Source of the DNA: Cellvibrio sp. PSBB023
GTDB lineage: Bacteria > Pseudomonadota > Gammaproteobacteria > Pseudomonadales > Cellvibrionaceae
Reading direction: 5' to 3'
DNA length: 64,000 nt
Assembly: GCF_002007605.1 (NCBI RefSeq)
Contig: NZ_CP019799.1
Span: forward strand, 4,581,501-4,645,500
This document shows, piece by piece, positions 36,701 through 46,127 of this stretch. Under the pieces are notes generated by a model. That model worked only from the letters and a program-made list of their open reading frames with translations, ran no database searches and was not told where the DNA came from. Positions within the stretch are counted from its first letter, which is position 1, and the number at the start of each line of letters is the position of its first letter. The position numbers and the translations under genes were made by a program.

Positions 36701-39700
36701 AAGTGCAGTGCGAGGCATGCGCCCGGGTGCAGTGTCCAATCCCTCCGGCATTACCAGCGCCCGGCGATTAATTTTGCCGTTAGGTAAGTGGGGGAGTTTT
36801 GGTAAGGGGATGACAAATGCAGGCAGTAAGTGCGCTGGAAGGTTGTTGGCAAGCCGTTGAAGTAAAGTATCGGCATCAAGTGCGCGTGTTGATCGTTCTG
36901 CTTGATTTGCGCTATCGCCGGTTTCGACAAAACACAGCAATTGCATTGTGCCCACACTATTTTTTCGCGCGACAACCGCACAGGGGAGCTGCACCAATTT
37001 TTCTACCGTGGCTTCCACTTCCAGTGGCTCTACCCGGAATCCCCGAACTTTTACTTGCTCATCGATGCGCCCAATGTAATCCAGTCGACCGTCCGGCAAC
37101 CAGCGCACACGATCACCGGTGCGGTACAAGCGCGTGCCGGGCTGACCATGTGGATTAGCAATAAATTGCGTGGCTGTGAGGTCGCCGCGCTGCAGATAGC
37201 CACGCGCCAAACCTGCGCCAGCAATTGCCAATTCACCCGCTACTCCGGGAGGGGCAAGTTGTAAGCAAGAATCCAGAACATAGACTTGTGCACCCGCAAT
37301 GGGCCCACCAATATTTGGCGGACTACCTGTGTCTGCCTTGGCAATCATCGAGTCTACACATGCCTCTGTGGGACCGTAGAGATTAAAACCCGCGGTGTTT
37401 TCCAGTGTGAGGATGCGATCCCAAAGAGCTTGTTTTACCGATTCGCCACCAAAGGCGAGGATGGTGGGTAGGTGAGCTGGCAGGTGTTGCCCACTGGCAT
37501 CGGTAAGGCCGGATTGTAACCACGGCAACACTTCATCCAGCATGCCCGGCGTCAATTCAATAAAATCCAGACGACGTAAAATAATTTCACGAGCTAATGC
37601 AATCGGATCCTGCATGGTATCAACATCCAGCAGATGCAATGTATGGCCGTCAATCATCCACAAGGTTGGTTGCCATGAAGCATCAAATGCCAATGACCAA
37701 GCGTGACCAATTTGTAATGGAGCGTTGGCAGTCCGTCGGTAGGCTTCGTGATACAAATCATTGCGATGGCTAGTGAGCAAATTAACAAAGGCAGAGTGAG
37801 GGACAACAACGCCTTTAGGTGCTCCAGTGGAGCCGGATGTAAATACAATGCACACCGGGTGAGCGGATTGTAATGGGCTGCGACGTTCAGTGTTGGAGAG
37901 ATCATTATTTGCCAGCCCTAACGCTTCAGCGGCCTTTTCCGCTACCGCCAGGCTAATAGAGTTCTCCATTGCAGAGTGCTCTAGCGCGTCTACAAACTGT
38001 AATACAGGCTGCGCCAGCGTGATGACGCGATGAATGTATTCGGCTGGGTAGGATGGATCGATAGGGACGAAGGCCGCGCCCGCTTTGAGTATTGCTAACA
38101 TCGCAACAAACCATTCAGACCGACGGGGTAAAGCAATAGTAATGCGATCTTCAGGGCCGATGCCTTGAGCAACGAGCCAGCGCGCCAATTTATTGGCCCG
38201 TGCATTCAATTGCGCAAACGATATTCCCCGTTGCGGCAGCTGTTGATTTTCTACACCGAGCGACAAGCTAGCCAATGCTATGGCATCGGGTAGTTTACGA
38301 ACCCTATTCTCAAAACATTCGACTAATGTTTTTTCACTGCTTGGAAGAGCAGCACGTGTGCCCCAGGAAATTAATTGTGAGTATTCTTCGGGTAATAGCA
38401 CACTGTGTGCTGACAATCGTGTGTCGGGTGTTGTCACACATGTCTCAAACAGGCGCACCAATCGGCGCATATGGTTTTGCACCGTGCCCTGCTGGTATAG
38501 GGCGCGACGCCAGGTGGCTTGAAGCTGCAAATTGCCATCGTGAAGTAATGCATCAAACGATAAATCGATTTGCGAGGTGCCATTGAAATGTTTTTTCCAA
38601 TGTACTTCCAGACCATCCATGGTTGGTGATTCCATTCCATGGCTAAGAAAGGTCACCATGGTATCCAATAACGGATTGCGCGTTGCGCCGCGAGCAATAT
38701 GCAAATGATCCAGTAAATGCTCAAAAGGAATCTCGGCATGCGCAAATGCTAAGCGACATTGTTTTGCGCAATGATGGGCAAGCTCGCGAAAACTCCAGTG
38801 GCTTGCAATCGAAAAACGCAAGGGCACAACATTGCCAAAATTGCCAATAGCGTTATTGAGCTCAGGCAGGTTTCGATGAGAAGCAATGGTTCCAATGGTG
38901 ATTTCCGAAGCGCGAGACAGGCGTGTCATCAATAAAGCAATAACAGCGATGATGACTTCAAACGGCGTTAATTGTTCTTGTGTAGAAAATGTGAGAAATG
39001 TTGCGGTTACATTTTTATCTAAAGATTCAGTACACCATTCGCCAGATTCATCATCAACAATGCCTCGTTCAAAATCACGGGGGAAATCCAATGGTTCAGG
39101 TAGGGGCGATAGTTGCAATTCCCAGAAAGCCAATGCTGCTGCACGTTTTTCTGAATTAATGTCCCATTGCAATCTATGCCAATAGGCAAAGTCCACATAT
39201 TGCAATGGAATTGGTAGGGGGTGGTCGTGCTGCGCTCTGAGAAAAAGATTGTAACCAGTGGCCAGCTCATGTGAAAAAATGCCAAATGAAGGCCCATCCC
39301 AAACAATATGCTGGCCAACCATCACCAATACATGGTGTGCATGATTTAGCTTTACAAGCACCAGCCTTAATGGGCTTTTAGACATTAGATCAAAAGGTGC
39401 TGTGCTGGCTTGTTGTGCAATCGCTTGTAAACCTATTTCCTGCTCGGCAGGTAAACATTTACTGATGTCTTCTGTATGCCAATCGGGGGGAAGGTGCGGC
39501 AGAATTTTTTGCCGTGCATTACCATTCTCATCAACATAATAAGTCGTTCGAAATATGCTGTGCCGCTGTGTGATTTTCTCCGCACTGTGCTGTAGGGCGA
39601 CGGCATCCAGATTGCCGTGTAAATGCCACAAGACACAAACATTATAGGCCGAGGCGGCTGGATCCAGTCTGTGTAAAAACCACATTCTTTCTTGTGCATT

Positions 39701-39850
39701 TGAAAGTGGTATCTCCCTATTTTCAGGTGCAACGGGAATAGTGCGCCCAGCGATTCCATCGTTTTTTCCAAGTGCATCATTAGCCAAAAGCAGCCCGCGT
39801 GATGCTGCCAAACGCTGTGCCAGTTTCCGTCTTAATTCATCTGTTGCCAT
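33791..39850 (-). CDS. NRPS protein C-A-PCP-E-C, probably (hydroxy)ornithine module with terminal condensation domain
   Basis: 2019 residues from ATG 39850; a TTG at 39874 is less likely because GGGA precedes the ATG. C1 covers about 40-475 (GQHIVWDG; first His of HHxxxDG is Gln, catalytic His kept). The A domain covers about 500-1040 ([19 protein letters not shown]). PCP Ser1080 lies in FFELGGDSI. The E domain (about 1125-1565) shows [14 protein letters not shown] and FNFLGDIG. C2 (about 1580-1990) has [10 protein letters not shown]. The specificity code reads D-A-Q-E-A-G-L-V-D by eye; Glu278 and Asp331 also occur in the ornithine code of gramicidin S synthetase, and the cluster has an N-hydroxylase, so N5-hydroxyornithine is plausible. 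There is no thioesterase; C2 may release by cyclising hydroxyornithine or by using a free amine. Confidence 0.9.
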   Translation of the reverse strand: MATDELRRKLAQRLAASRGLLLANDALGKNDGIAGRTIPVAPENREIPLSNAQERMWFLHRLDPAASAYNVCVLWHLHGNLDAVALQHSAEKITQRHSIFRTTYYVDENGNARQKILPHLPPDWHTEDISKCLPAEQEIGLQAIAQQASTAPFDLMSKSPLRLVLVKLNHAHHVLVMVGQHIVWDGPSFGIFSHELATGYNLFLRAQHDHPLPIPLQYVDFAYWHRLQWDINSEKRAAALAFWELQLSPLPEPLDFPRDFERGIVDDESGEWCTESLDKNVTATFLTFSTQEQLTPFEVIIAVIALLMTRLSRASEITIGTIASHRNLPELNNAIGNFGNVVPLRFSIASHWSFRELAHHCAKQCRLAFAHAEIPFEHLLDHLHIARGATRNPLLDTMVTFLSHGMESPTMDGLEVHWKKHFNGTSQIDLSFDALLHDGNLQLQATWRRALYQQGTVQNHMRRLVRLFETCVTTPDTRLSAHSVLLPEEYSQLISWGTRAALPSSEKTLVECFENRVRKLPDAIALASLSLGVENQQLPQRGISFAQLNARANKLARWLVAQGIGPEDRITIALPRRSEWFVAMLAILKAGAAFVPIDPSYPAEYIHRVITLAQPVLQFVDALEHSAMENSISLAVAEKAAEALGLANNDLSNTERRSPLQSAHPVCIVFTSGSTGAPKGVVVPHSAFVNLLTSHRNDLYHEAYRRTANAPLQIGHAWSLAFDASWQPTLWMIDGHTLHLLDVDTMQDPIALAREIILRRLDFIELTPGMLDEVLPWLQSGLTDASGQHLPAHLPTILAFGGESVKQALWDRILTLENTAGFNLYGPTEACVDSMIAKADTGSPPNIGGPIAGAQVYVLDSCLQLAPPGVAGELAIAGAGLARGYLQRGDLTATQFIANPHGQPGTRLYRTGDRVRWLPDGRLDYIGRIDEQVKVRGFRVEPLEVEATVEKLVQLPCAVVARKNSVGTMQLLCFVETGDSANQAERSTRALDADTLLQRLANNLPAHLLPAFVIPLPKLPHLPNGKINRRALVMPEGLDTAPGRMPRTALEQKLCLLFATVLGLEQVSIDDGFFELGGDSIAVIKLVSLARRDGITLTARQVFDSRSVARLAPLLVSPDSQGISFTNTHDNADTGLALPTPLMARYLSLDIPLQRFAQIVSLPLPSTITDDELEALLNALLQRHALLRARLIRPADSLPVLAIPAIDDSPPVQLQQLQGATNRDDTHAGRLARQLCDALDPTQGVMLAATRLYDGPDNQSTLWLAINHLVMDASSWHILASDLALGRLAQERHQPIHLPPVATAWRNWSAGLDPALHTQIVPAIYHGTLATAERMSWELPLHEGQCPAAAISRRLGLPLSSLLPALTALAVMQARLIPEQSSLNLVLEHHGRVPNTPNQDLSRTVGWFAREHLLPLPMLDTSSEDAESLSQLLRQWCSEIDSTKNKSGLAESSTTREWQLGFNFLGDIGTSGKPTCWTPQPRMDVLVESCGDHWPLLHDLDVSAHYCYRDDYRVLQFDAMGPAATINSASLQTLFATLQQLFDQLADEDSTQKKSPHSIPIDTQHTELKEVTPLQYEMLRQCDEENDPWTTQLELHLVSTPELPITNLSLQESAAQLFVRHQALRAGFLPNQAATFIPHAVNLDWQSLDWRHKPIAEQEELLIPLREEWYQHRFQLHRPPLLRFMAIRHTDNHWRLLVNSHHLLLDGWSVPRILNEWLGGACGMPPTEEPLLRWTNYLDELQTQERHLAQCYWNNSLQGLALPSLLRPSRHTRSPSKDVCAAISPHHSRDLINAVRAAGVSSASLYQLAWAKTLAVKLGHADVVFGLFDSGRAIPIDGVTSLVGLVTQLLPLRIDTANPQSIEAQLQALQARQFEWQAQAPVRLDNLAVAHRFGEFFDTLLIIENALDADAKMEAHASITPVPAAISPRNPLSLVREQRWRDSIGQVAGLFIYPGDSITLRLCYDPLAITPRDASNLLDSFKHQLQQLVNGLSSNAMSAAHSPAHNAHTPDATYNSHGD

Positions 39851-39928
39851 TGTCACATCCCGTTGCAAAAACAATCTTAATCTACATGAAAAATTGTGTC
39901 ATTTAATAAACTTAATGCTAGTTGTAAT

Positions 39929-39947
39929 TAAAATAATAATCATTTAC
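39929..39947. promoter_or_regulatory. Fur-box-like site in the NRPS / salicylate synthase divergent promoter
   Basis: A 19-bp stretch with core AATAATAATCATTTAC matches the Fur consensus at 14 of 19 positions by eye. It is 79 bp upstream of the NRPS start and 73 bp upstream of the salicylate synthase start. Confidence 0.6.
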
Positions 39948-40019
39948 ATTTGAAAATGTACACAAGATTTTCAAAAAAATATTGTTTTGTCGCTTAAATC
40001 ATTAAGGAGCCTTGCAGAG

Positions 40020-41357
40020 ATGACAGTTGATATATTGGAACCATCAAAAAGCTTCGTATTTACCCAATCACAACGGCTCGAATATGCCGCCGCTCTCGCC
40101 AACAGTAATATGTTTCATGATTATTTAATTTATGAGCAGGGTGGCGAGTGTTGGTTTGGTGGTGGCGTAGTACGTTCAATTACTTTGTTTGCAGATCGCT
40201 TGGAAAGTCGTGATGGCGATGTAACAACAACTCATAAAGTGAATAGCGAAGATCTCTGTCAGGCACTTTCCAAAGAATTGGCAAGGTGGCCTGGCCAATG
40301 GCAGGCCGGTGGTTGGGCGTGCTTTGAGTTGGCATACGCACTGAAAGCTCCTCATTTATTGACAGAGGAGGAGCGGATGGGAGCTGTTCCTCTTCTGTAT
40401 CTTTGTCAGCCTGAAGTTTCTGTGTCATTAAACAAAGATGCCACTCGTGTTGTAACAGAGAGTCCGCATTTGGAGCGACAAGTGAAAGCGTTGCTAAATC
40501 GCTTGCCATCCCAGCCTGGGTACTCCGCCGCAAGTGTGGAAATTACAGATGACCCAATGTATCTGGATGCTGTTAGCAAGGCATTGGATAGCATTCATGA
40601 TCGAACACTTGAGAAAGTAATTCTCTCACGAAAGTTAATACTTGATTTTACACCGGATTTTGTCACTACCTGGTTGCTTGGCCGTCGGCAAAATAATCCG
40701 TCGCGCTCATTTTCATTACGCCTTGCAGGTTGGCAGGCGAGTGGATTTAGTCCTGAAATTGTCGTGTCTGTTGACAGGAATGGCTGCGTCACTACTGAGC
40801 CGCTTGCTGGAACCCGGCGTATGGATGGTTTAGCCAATGAGGATTTGTTGCGTTTTAATGAATTGTATAGTGATCCAAAAGAAACTCATGAACATGCAAT
40901 TTCAGTGCGTTTGTCGTTTAGTGAAATGCAGGAGGTGTGCACATCATCAACCGTGGCAGTTCGTCAGTTTATGGAGCGAAAAGAGCGCGGTTCAGTGCAG
41001 CATCTTGCTTCAACAGTGTGTGGCGAATTAAAAGCTGACTTCAACGCATGGCACGCATTTGCCAGTTTGTTTCCTGCCGTTACGGCTTCTGGTATTCCAA
41101 AGCGAGAGTCATTTGCAGAAATTCGTCGTCATGAAAATGAGAGTCGTGGTCTTTATGCCGGGGCCGTTTTACGTGTTGGTCATGATGGCGCGTTGGATGC
41201 GGCACTTGTATTGCGCAGCTTATTAGGCCATAAACAAAAAGCATGGTTACAAGCTGGTGCTGGTGTTGTTGGTGCCTCTCACCCTGAACGAGAACTGATG
41301 GAGACAACAGAAAAACTAGGCAGTGTTGCTCCTTGGGTTGTGAAACCTGCCCAATAA
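40020..41357 (+). CDS. Salicylate synthase (Irp9/MbtI type)
   Basis: A 445-residue chorismate-utilising enzyme, close in length to Irp9 (434) and MbtI (450). It has the MST-family blocks LEKVILSRKL (catalytic Lys), EPLAGTRR (Glu that binds magnesium), SDPKETHEHAISV, RGSVQHLAS and FPAVTASGIPK. Irp9/MbtI convert chorismate to salicylate in one protein; plain isochorismate synthases need a separate lyase, and none is seen here. I chose ATG 40020 with AAGGAG at 40004-40009 over TTG 39987. It is divergent from the NRPS operon and followed 77 bp later by the monooxygenase. It supplies the cap of the siderophore. Confidence 0.9.
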   Translation: MTVDILEPSKSFVFTQSQRLEYAAALANSNMFHDYLIYEQGGECWFGGGVVRSITLFADRLESRDGDVTTTHKVNSEDLCQALSKELARWPGQWQAGGWACFELAYALKAPHLLTEEERMGAVPLLYLCQPEVSVSLNKDATRVVTESPHLERQVKALLNRLPSQPGYSAASVEITDDPMYLDAVSKALDSIHDRTLEKVILSRKLILDFTPDFVTTWLLGRRQNNPSRSFSLRLAGWQASGFSPEIVVSVDRNGCVTTEPLAGTRRMDGLANEDLLRFNELYSDPKETHEHAISVRLSFSEMQEVCTSSTVAVRQFMERKERGSVQHLASTVCGELKADFNAWHAFASLFPAVTASGIPKRESFAEIRRHENESRGLYAGAVLRVGHDGALDAALVLRSLLGHKQKAWLQAGAGVVGASHPERELMETTEKLGSVAPWVVKPAQ

Positions 41358-41434
41358 TATTATGGGGTGATTAGGAAATAATCGAGCTGCAGAATATTTG
41401 ATTTCGGTTTTACAAAAAAACATAGGCAGAGATA

Positions 41435-42775
41435 ATGGAAAATTCTAAGGAATCAGTAATTTATGATCTGGTTGGCGTTGGATGCGGCCCATCAAATCTT
41501 GCTTTGGCTATTGCTTTGGATGAAAAGAAAGAACGTTATCAAGCATTGAATGCGGTTTTTCTTGAGAAGCAAGCCAGTTATTGCTGGCATGGCAATACCA
41601 TGACAAGCCAAAGTGATTTGCAGATATCCTTTTTGAAGGATTTGGTTTCGTTGCGCTCTCCTACAAGTCCATTTTCATTTATTAATTATTTACACGCACA
41701 TGGTCGGTTGGTTGATTTCATCAATTTGGGAACGTTTTATCCAAGCCGCCTTGAGTTTAATGATTATCTGTGTTGGGTTGCCCGCCATTTCTCCCGACAA
41801 TGTTGTTATGGCGAAGAGGTGATCTCGATAGTGCCAGTGATATCACATGGAGAGGTAAAAACATTGAATGTACTTTCATGTGATAGTCACGGTAAAAAAA
41901 CGGTGCGTGAAACACGATCTTTGGTGGTTAGTGCAGGTGGATCACCTAATATTCCGGAGATATTTCAGCGTTGCGGGACGGATAAACGAATTTTTCATCA
42001 CGCTCATTATTTGTCTGCAATGACTGATATAAAGCAGAGCGGTATTGCTCCTTTGAGAGTAGCAATTGTTGGTGCTGGGCAGAGTGCTGCTGAGGTGTTT
42101 TTGGATTTGGATAACAACTATCCTTCTGCCAAGGTGGATTTAATTACCAGAAGTTTCTCACTAAAACCTGCCGATTCCAGTCCCTTTGTTAATGAAGTGT
42201 TCGCTCCTGCTGCGACTGATCTCGTATTCAAGCAATCCTCTGCCGAGCGTGAGCAGTGGTTGCGCGAATACCGGCACACCAATTATGCCGCTGTAGATAT
42301 GCCTATGATTGAGCAGATATATCGCATCCTTTACAAGCAAAAAGTATCTGGTGTTATTCGTCATTCATTTCGCAGTTCAAGCGTGATTGATGGTGTGAAC
42401 ACCACAAACAAATGTGTTGAGTTATCGATTAATAATCTTGCTACCGGTGCGCGAGAGCACCATGAATATGATGTCGTGATATTGGCGACCGGTTATCAAC
42501 GCCAGAAACACCGCGAATTGCTTGCGCCGTTAGGCGAATTTATGAATGGCTGTGAGGTTGATCGTAACTATCAAGTAAAAATGAGGGAAAACTTCCATGT
42601 ACCTATTTTCCTTCAGGGGTACTGTGAGTCCACTCATGGATTAAGTGACACATTGTTGTCTGTGCTGGCTATTCGCTCAGATGAAATATCATCTTCACTC
42701 TATGCTTTGCTGGGAAAGGCAAGGCACAACTCTAAAACCTCTACCCACAATCTGGATGCGATAGAGTTACTTTGA
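41435..42775 (+). CDS. L-ornithine N5- / L-lysine N6-monooxygenase family (PvdA/IucD/MbtG type)
   Basis: A 446-residue flavin-dependent N-hydroxylating monooxygenase. The FAD motif GVGCGPSNLALA is near residues 12-23, the NADPH motif VAIVGAGQSAAEVF near 210, and the family C-terminal ATGY block (VVILATGYQR) and HGLSDTLLSV are present. It makes an N-hydroxy amine for a hydroxamate ligand. Which amine (ornithine, lysine, or a diamine) cannot be told from sequence by eye; ornithine fits the NRPS code best. No acyl- or formyltransferase gene is in view, so a cyclic hydroxamate is an attractive possibility. Probably co-transcribed with the salicylate synthase. Confidence 0.88.
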   Translation: MENSKESVIYDLVGVGCGPSNLALAIALDEKKERYQALNAVFLEKQASYCWHGNTMTSQSDLQISFLKDLVSLRSPTSPFSFINYLHAHGRLVDFINLGTFYPSRLEFNDYLCWVARHFSRQCCYGEEVISIVPVISHGEVKTLNVLSCDSHGKKTVRETRSLVVSAGGSPNIPEIFQRCGTDKRIFHHAHYLSAMTDIKQSGIAPLRVAIVGAGQSAAEVFLDLDNNYPSAKVDLITRSFSLKPADSSPFVNEVFAPAATDLVFKQSSAEREQWLREYRHTNYAAVDMPMIEQIYRILYKQKVSGVIRHSFRSSSVIDGVNTTNKCVELSINNLATGAREHHEYDVVILATGYQRQKHRELLAPLGEFMNGCEVDRNYQVKMRENFHVPIFLQGYCESTHGLSDTLLSVLAIRSDEISSSLYALLGKARHNSKTSTHNLDAIELL

Positions 42776-42809
42776 TGGCAGTTGACCTTAGCAACAGCGA
42801 ATCTGATCG

Positions 42810-44840
42810 CTAGCGTCGTTTAAACCGAATCGCCGTGCCGCCGCCGGGCTTTAAATCCAGCTCTAGCGTCGTTTTGGCGGTGACGTTCATGCGTTTAATT
42901 TCATAGGACTCAGGGTTGGTTTCCCAGTCGGCATCTTTGCCGTCGCGGTAGATCTGCGCTTCATAGCGCGCCTTGGGGTCAAGGAAATCCAGTTTGACCT
43001 TGAGCTGGCGTCCGTCCTGATTGGTGATGGCGCCCAGGTACCAATCCGGGCTGCGTTTGTCCTGTCGCGCGACTACCAAATACTCGCCCGCTTCACCTTG
43101 TAATGCGCGGCTCTGTTTCCAGTCGGTGGGGACATCGTCGATAAATTGGAAAGCGGGGTGACCGGCATAGTTCTCGGGTAAATCTGCCACCATTTGCAGC
43201 GGGCTGTAAATCACCACGTAGAGCGCCAGTTGATTGGCAAGGGTGGAGGGCACGCGGTTGTGGGGGCGATGTTTTTTGTAGTCGAAGTTGAAAATGCCGG
43301 GGGTGAAATCAGTCGGGCCGGACAGGCCACGGGTGAAGGGGATAATAGTCGTGTGGTCGGGCAGGTTGCCGGTGTCCGGGCTGCCGCCGTTGTACTCCAT
43401 GCCGCGTACACACTCGCGGGTCATGAGGTTGGGGTAGGTGCGGCGCAAGCCGGTATCGGTCACGGTTTCATGGGCGTTAACCATCACCTTGTGCTGCGCG
43501 GCGCTATCCACCACGCGTTGGAAATGGTTGACCATGTATTGGCCGTGGTGCCATTGGTCGCCGTCGATACGCGTGCCCACGTAGCCCATTTTCACGCTGT
43601 GGATGCCGAGTTTTTCGTAGTAGTCAAAGGCCGCGTCCATCTGTTGTTCGTAGTAGGTCACACCGGCAGCGGTTTCGTGGTGGCCGATAATTGCCACGCC
43701 TTTATCGCGGGCGTAACGGGTGACTTCCTCCAGATCCAAGCCGACTACCGGTTCATCAAAAATAAAGGTCGGTGCACGTTTCCACCACTCGCCTTCCCAG
43801 CCCTTGTTCCAGCCTTCGATGAGTACACCGCTAATGTCGTGCTGTGCGGCAAAGTCGATGTATTCCTTGGCGCGAGCGGTAGTGGCGCCTTGTTTGGGGC
43901 CGGGGCTCCAATCCTTTTCGCCAATGTGCATCTCCCACCAAATGCCCATGTATTTACCGGGTTTAATGTAGCTGTTGTCGGCTGTAAGACTTTCCGGTGC
44001 GGGCGCTTCGTTCAGGTTTAAGGTCAAGTAAGAGTTGAGCAGGTCGATGGCCTTGGGCGCAATTTGAATCGTGCGCCAGGGGGATTGCATGGGAGCGGCG
44101 GTGCGTACCTTGTCGCCATTGGGCCAGGGCACCAAATCCACCTTCAGGGTTTTGGTGTTATCGCTCATCAGGCGCAGGGTCATGCTGGCGTAGTTCACCA
44201 GGGCGGCCTCGTGAATGGCCAAGGCATAGTGGCGCGCTTCCAACGTAATGGGCGTGAAGGCGACATCCACCGAGCTGAGGGCCGATTTCAAATACTGGTA
44301 TTCCGGCCCCCAGTTGCGATAAGCGGGCAACCACCAGGTGTGGCTGTTTTCAGCCAGCGCAAATTCAGTGAGTTCATCCTCAATCACAAATTGTGTGAGG
44401 TTTTGTTGGGCGGGAATTTCGTAGCGCAGGCCTATGCCATCATTAAAGGCGCGGATGACCAGTGTTAATCGCCGCTGGCTGGCGGTGGTTTCAATCAGTT
44501 CCAGCCGCAATTCGCGGTAGTGCTCGTTGATGGTTTGCTGTTCGCCCCAAGGCTGTTGCCAGTTCTGGTTGTATTCGCGCTCGTGTTGTTTGAGCAGCGC
44601 CATGTGCTCGCCCAATGCCTGTTGCCCTTTGATTTTCAGCCCGAGCCGGGAGCTATTCATCACCGCTCTGCCGACGTAATCAACTTGGTAAAACAGCCCG
44701 TCGGGGCGCAGATCTACCTGCAGTTGGATCTGTTTATCCGGCGAGCTAAGCGAATAACGGGATGCGGTTTCGGCGTGAGTCAGGCTTGCCAGCAGGGCAA
44801 GGGCGCAGCCAAAAAAGATAAATGAAAAGCCGTTGCGCAT
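42810..44840 (-). CDS. GH97 alpha-glucosidase-type enzyme, exported (SusB-like)
   Basis: 676 residues with signal peptide (cleavage after LTHA). An N-terminal beta-sandwich (about 25-280) is followed by a (beta/alpha)8 barrel with VKMGYVGTRI, GQYMVNHFQRVV, VNAHETV and LRRTYPNLMTRECVRGMEYNGG, then a C-terminal beta domain. The VK-x-GYVG segment has Gly where retaining GH97 enzymes carry the nucleophilic Asp, as in inverting SusB, so an inverting alpha-glucosidase on maltodextrin-like substrates is likely. It is divergent from the LacI-type regulator and shares an operator site with it. Periplasmic location is inferred. Confidence 0.9.
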   Translation of the reverse strand: MRNGFSFIFFGCALALLASLTHAETASRYSLSSPDKQIQLQVDLRPDGLFYQVDYVGRAVMNSSRLGLKIKGQQALGEHMALLKQHEREYNQNWQQPWGEQQTINEHYRELRLELIETTASQRRLTLVIRAFNDGIGLRYEIPAQQNLTQFVIEDELTEFALAENSHTWWLPAYRNWGPEYQYLKSALSSVDVAFTPITLEARHYALAIHEAALVNYASMTLRLMSDNTKTLKVDLVPWPNGDKVRTAAPMQSPWRTIQIAPKAIDLLNSYLTLNLNEAPAPESLTADNSYIKPGKYMGIWWEMHIGEKDWSPGPKQGATTARAKEYIDFAAQHDISGVLIEGWNKGWEGEWWKRAPTFIFDEPVVGLDLEEVTRYARDKGVAIIGHHETAAGVTYYEQQMDAAFDYYEKLGIHSVKMGYVGTRIDGDQWHHGQYMVNHFQRVVDSAAQHKVMVNAHETVTDTGLRRTYPNLMTRECVRGMEYNGGSPDTGNLPDHTTIIPFTRGLSGPTDFTPGIFNFDYKKHRPHNRVPSTLANQLALYVVIYSPLQMVADLPENYAGHPAFQFIDDVPTDWKQSRALQGEAGEYLVVARQDKRSPDWYLGAITNQDGRQLKVKLDFLDPKARYEAQIYRDGKDADWETNPESYEIKRMNVTAKTTLELDLKPGGGTAIRFKRR

Positions 44841-44945
44841 CTGGATATCCTCGCGGCAAGGGGGATGTGTCGTCCCGTTTTTATGGTTTAGGTTGTTTTC
44901 TGTAAATTATTAAACCAATGTTATTAAGTGTGGGCAAGTGAATCT

Positions 44946-44957
44946 GCAACCGGTTGT
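44946..44957. promoter_or_regulatory. LacI-type operator GCAACCGGTTGT
   Basis: A 10-bp perfect palindrome CAACCGGTTG with an A/T-type flank, centred on CCGG, lies between the divergent GH97 and LacI-type genes. Two further copies lie upstream of the TonB receptor at 48811. Central CG palindromes are typical of LacI-family sites. Confidence 0.75.
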
Positions 44958-45031
44958 ATGGTTATTGTTAAAAAAACAACTTATGATGCCAAATGGCTTG
45001 GATAAGACTTTCACCTGTGACGACTTTTGCT

Positions 45032-46087
45032 ATGACCACACCGGAACCACCCGTAAAGAAATCGACGCTGAAGATGACCGACCTTGCACGTATGGCCGGA
45101 GTGTCCAAATCGACTGTATCCCGCGCCCTGCAAAACAGTGAGCTGGTGAATTTGGAGACGCGTGAAAAAATTCAGGCACTGGCCAAAGAGCATAACTATC
45201 GCCTGAACACCCAGGCGCGCAATTTTCGCCTGAAAGAATCGCTCACTATTGGTGTGGTTATCCCCTCGGCCGAGAATGCCCGCTGGCAAATTACCGACCC
45301 CTTCTTTCTGGAATTGCTGGGTTCTATCTCCTTCTGTTTGATTGAGCAGGGGCACGAAATGCTGCTGTCAGGCTTGAGTCTGCATGCTGTCGCCAGTGGT
45401 CACGACGGCCTGCGCCGTATTAACTGCGACGGGTTGATTGTGATGGGGCAGGCTGACTGCCATGAGGATTTGAACCGCATTGCCGATGGGCATACGCCTG
45501 TGGTGGTGTGGGGTGCCAAGTTGCCGGATCAACGCTATTGCACTGTGGGCGGGGACAATGTGCGAGGTGGTTTTATTGCTACCCGCCACTTGTTGGAGCA
45601 GGGCTGCAAGCAGGTGGCGATTATCGGCGATTGGGGTTCACCTGAAGGGCAGTTGCGCTATGAAGGCTACCGTCAGGCCTTATTGGCGGCAAATATCGCT
45701 CCGCAGCCCGCGTTGGAAATGGGGGTTGGCAACACACGTGACGCCCATCGCCAGGCCACCTTGAAACTGCTCGCCAGCGGCCACCCGTTTGACGGGCTAT
45801 TTTGCCTGAGCGACGCCATGGCCATGGCGGCGATCAGTGCGCTCAATGAGCATGGGGTGGCCGTACCCCATAAAGTGGCAGTTGTGGGGTATGACGATAT
45901 CTCCCTGGCGCGCTACTACACCCCATCCATCACCACGGTATATCAGGATCGTGAGCTTGGTGGTCGTTGGCTGGTAGAAAAACTGCTGAAAATTATTGAT
46001 GGCGATAATGTGGAATCTGCACTCTTGCCTACCGAATTGGTGCCGCGCAATACAAGTCTTCGCGAAGCATTGAATAGAAATATTTAA
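45032..46087 (+). CDS. LacI-family transcriptional regulator of the alpha-glucan/sucrose locus
   Basis: 351 residues from ATG 45032; the frame runs upstream to 44993 but the helix-turn-helix is better placed from the later start. The N-terminal DNA-binding domain is MTDLARMAGVSKSTVSRAL with the hinge helix RLNTQAR. The effector domain follows from about residue 65 (IGVVIPS, DGLIVMG, VGGDNVRGG, VGYDDISLARYYTPSITT). It is divergent from GH97. Three copies of a CAACCGGTTG-core palindrome (44946, 48635, 48759) are its likely targets, giving a regulon with GH97, the 48811 receptor, the halogenases and the amylosucrase. Ligand unknown; glucose-type effector inferred. Confidence 0.9.
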   Translation: MTTPEPPVKKSTLKMTDLARMAGVSKSTVSRALQNSELVNLETREKIQALAKEHNYRLNTQARNFRLKESLTIGVVIPSAENARWQITDPFFLELLGSISFCLIEQGHEMLLSGLSLHAVASGHDGLRRINCDGLIVMGQADCHEDLNRIADGHTPVVVWGAKLPDQRYCTVGGDNVRGGFIATRHLLEQGCKQVAIIGDWGSPEGQLRYEGYRQALLAANIAPQPALEMGVGNTRDAHRQATLKLLASGHPFDGLFCLSDAMAMAAISALNEHGVAVPHKVAVVGYDDISLARYYTPSITTVYQDRELGGRWLVEKLLKIIDGDNVESALLPTELVPRNTSLREALNRNI

Positions 46088-46088
46088 G

Positions 46089-46118
46089 ATTCACTAGCCC
46101 AGAGTCGAGCTAGTGAAT
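46089..46118. terminator. Hairpin between convergent genes
   Basis: A perfect 10-bp stem (ATTCACTAGC 46089-46098 with GCTAGTGAAT 46109-46118) just after the LacI gene and before the stop of the convergent hypothetical gene. No strong T tract, so termination is only plausible. Confidence 0.5.
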
Positions 46119-46127
46119 ATCACTTGA

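Noticed and set aside
43194..44021. Long plus-strand open frame of 275 codons
   Set aside because: It is antisense to the GH97 gene, Val/Gly/His-rich, with no ribosome site or family motif; a codon-bias shadow.
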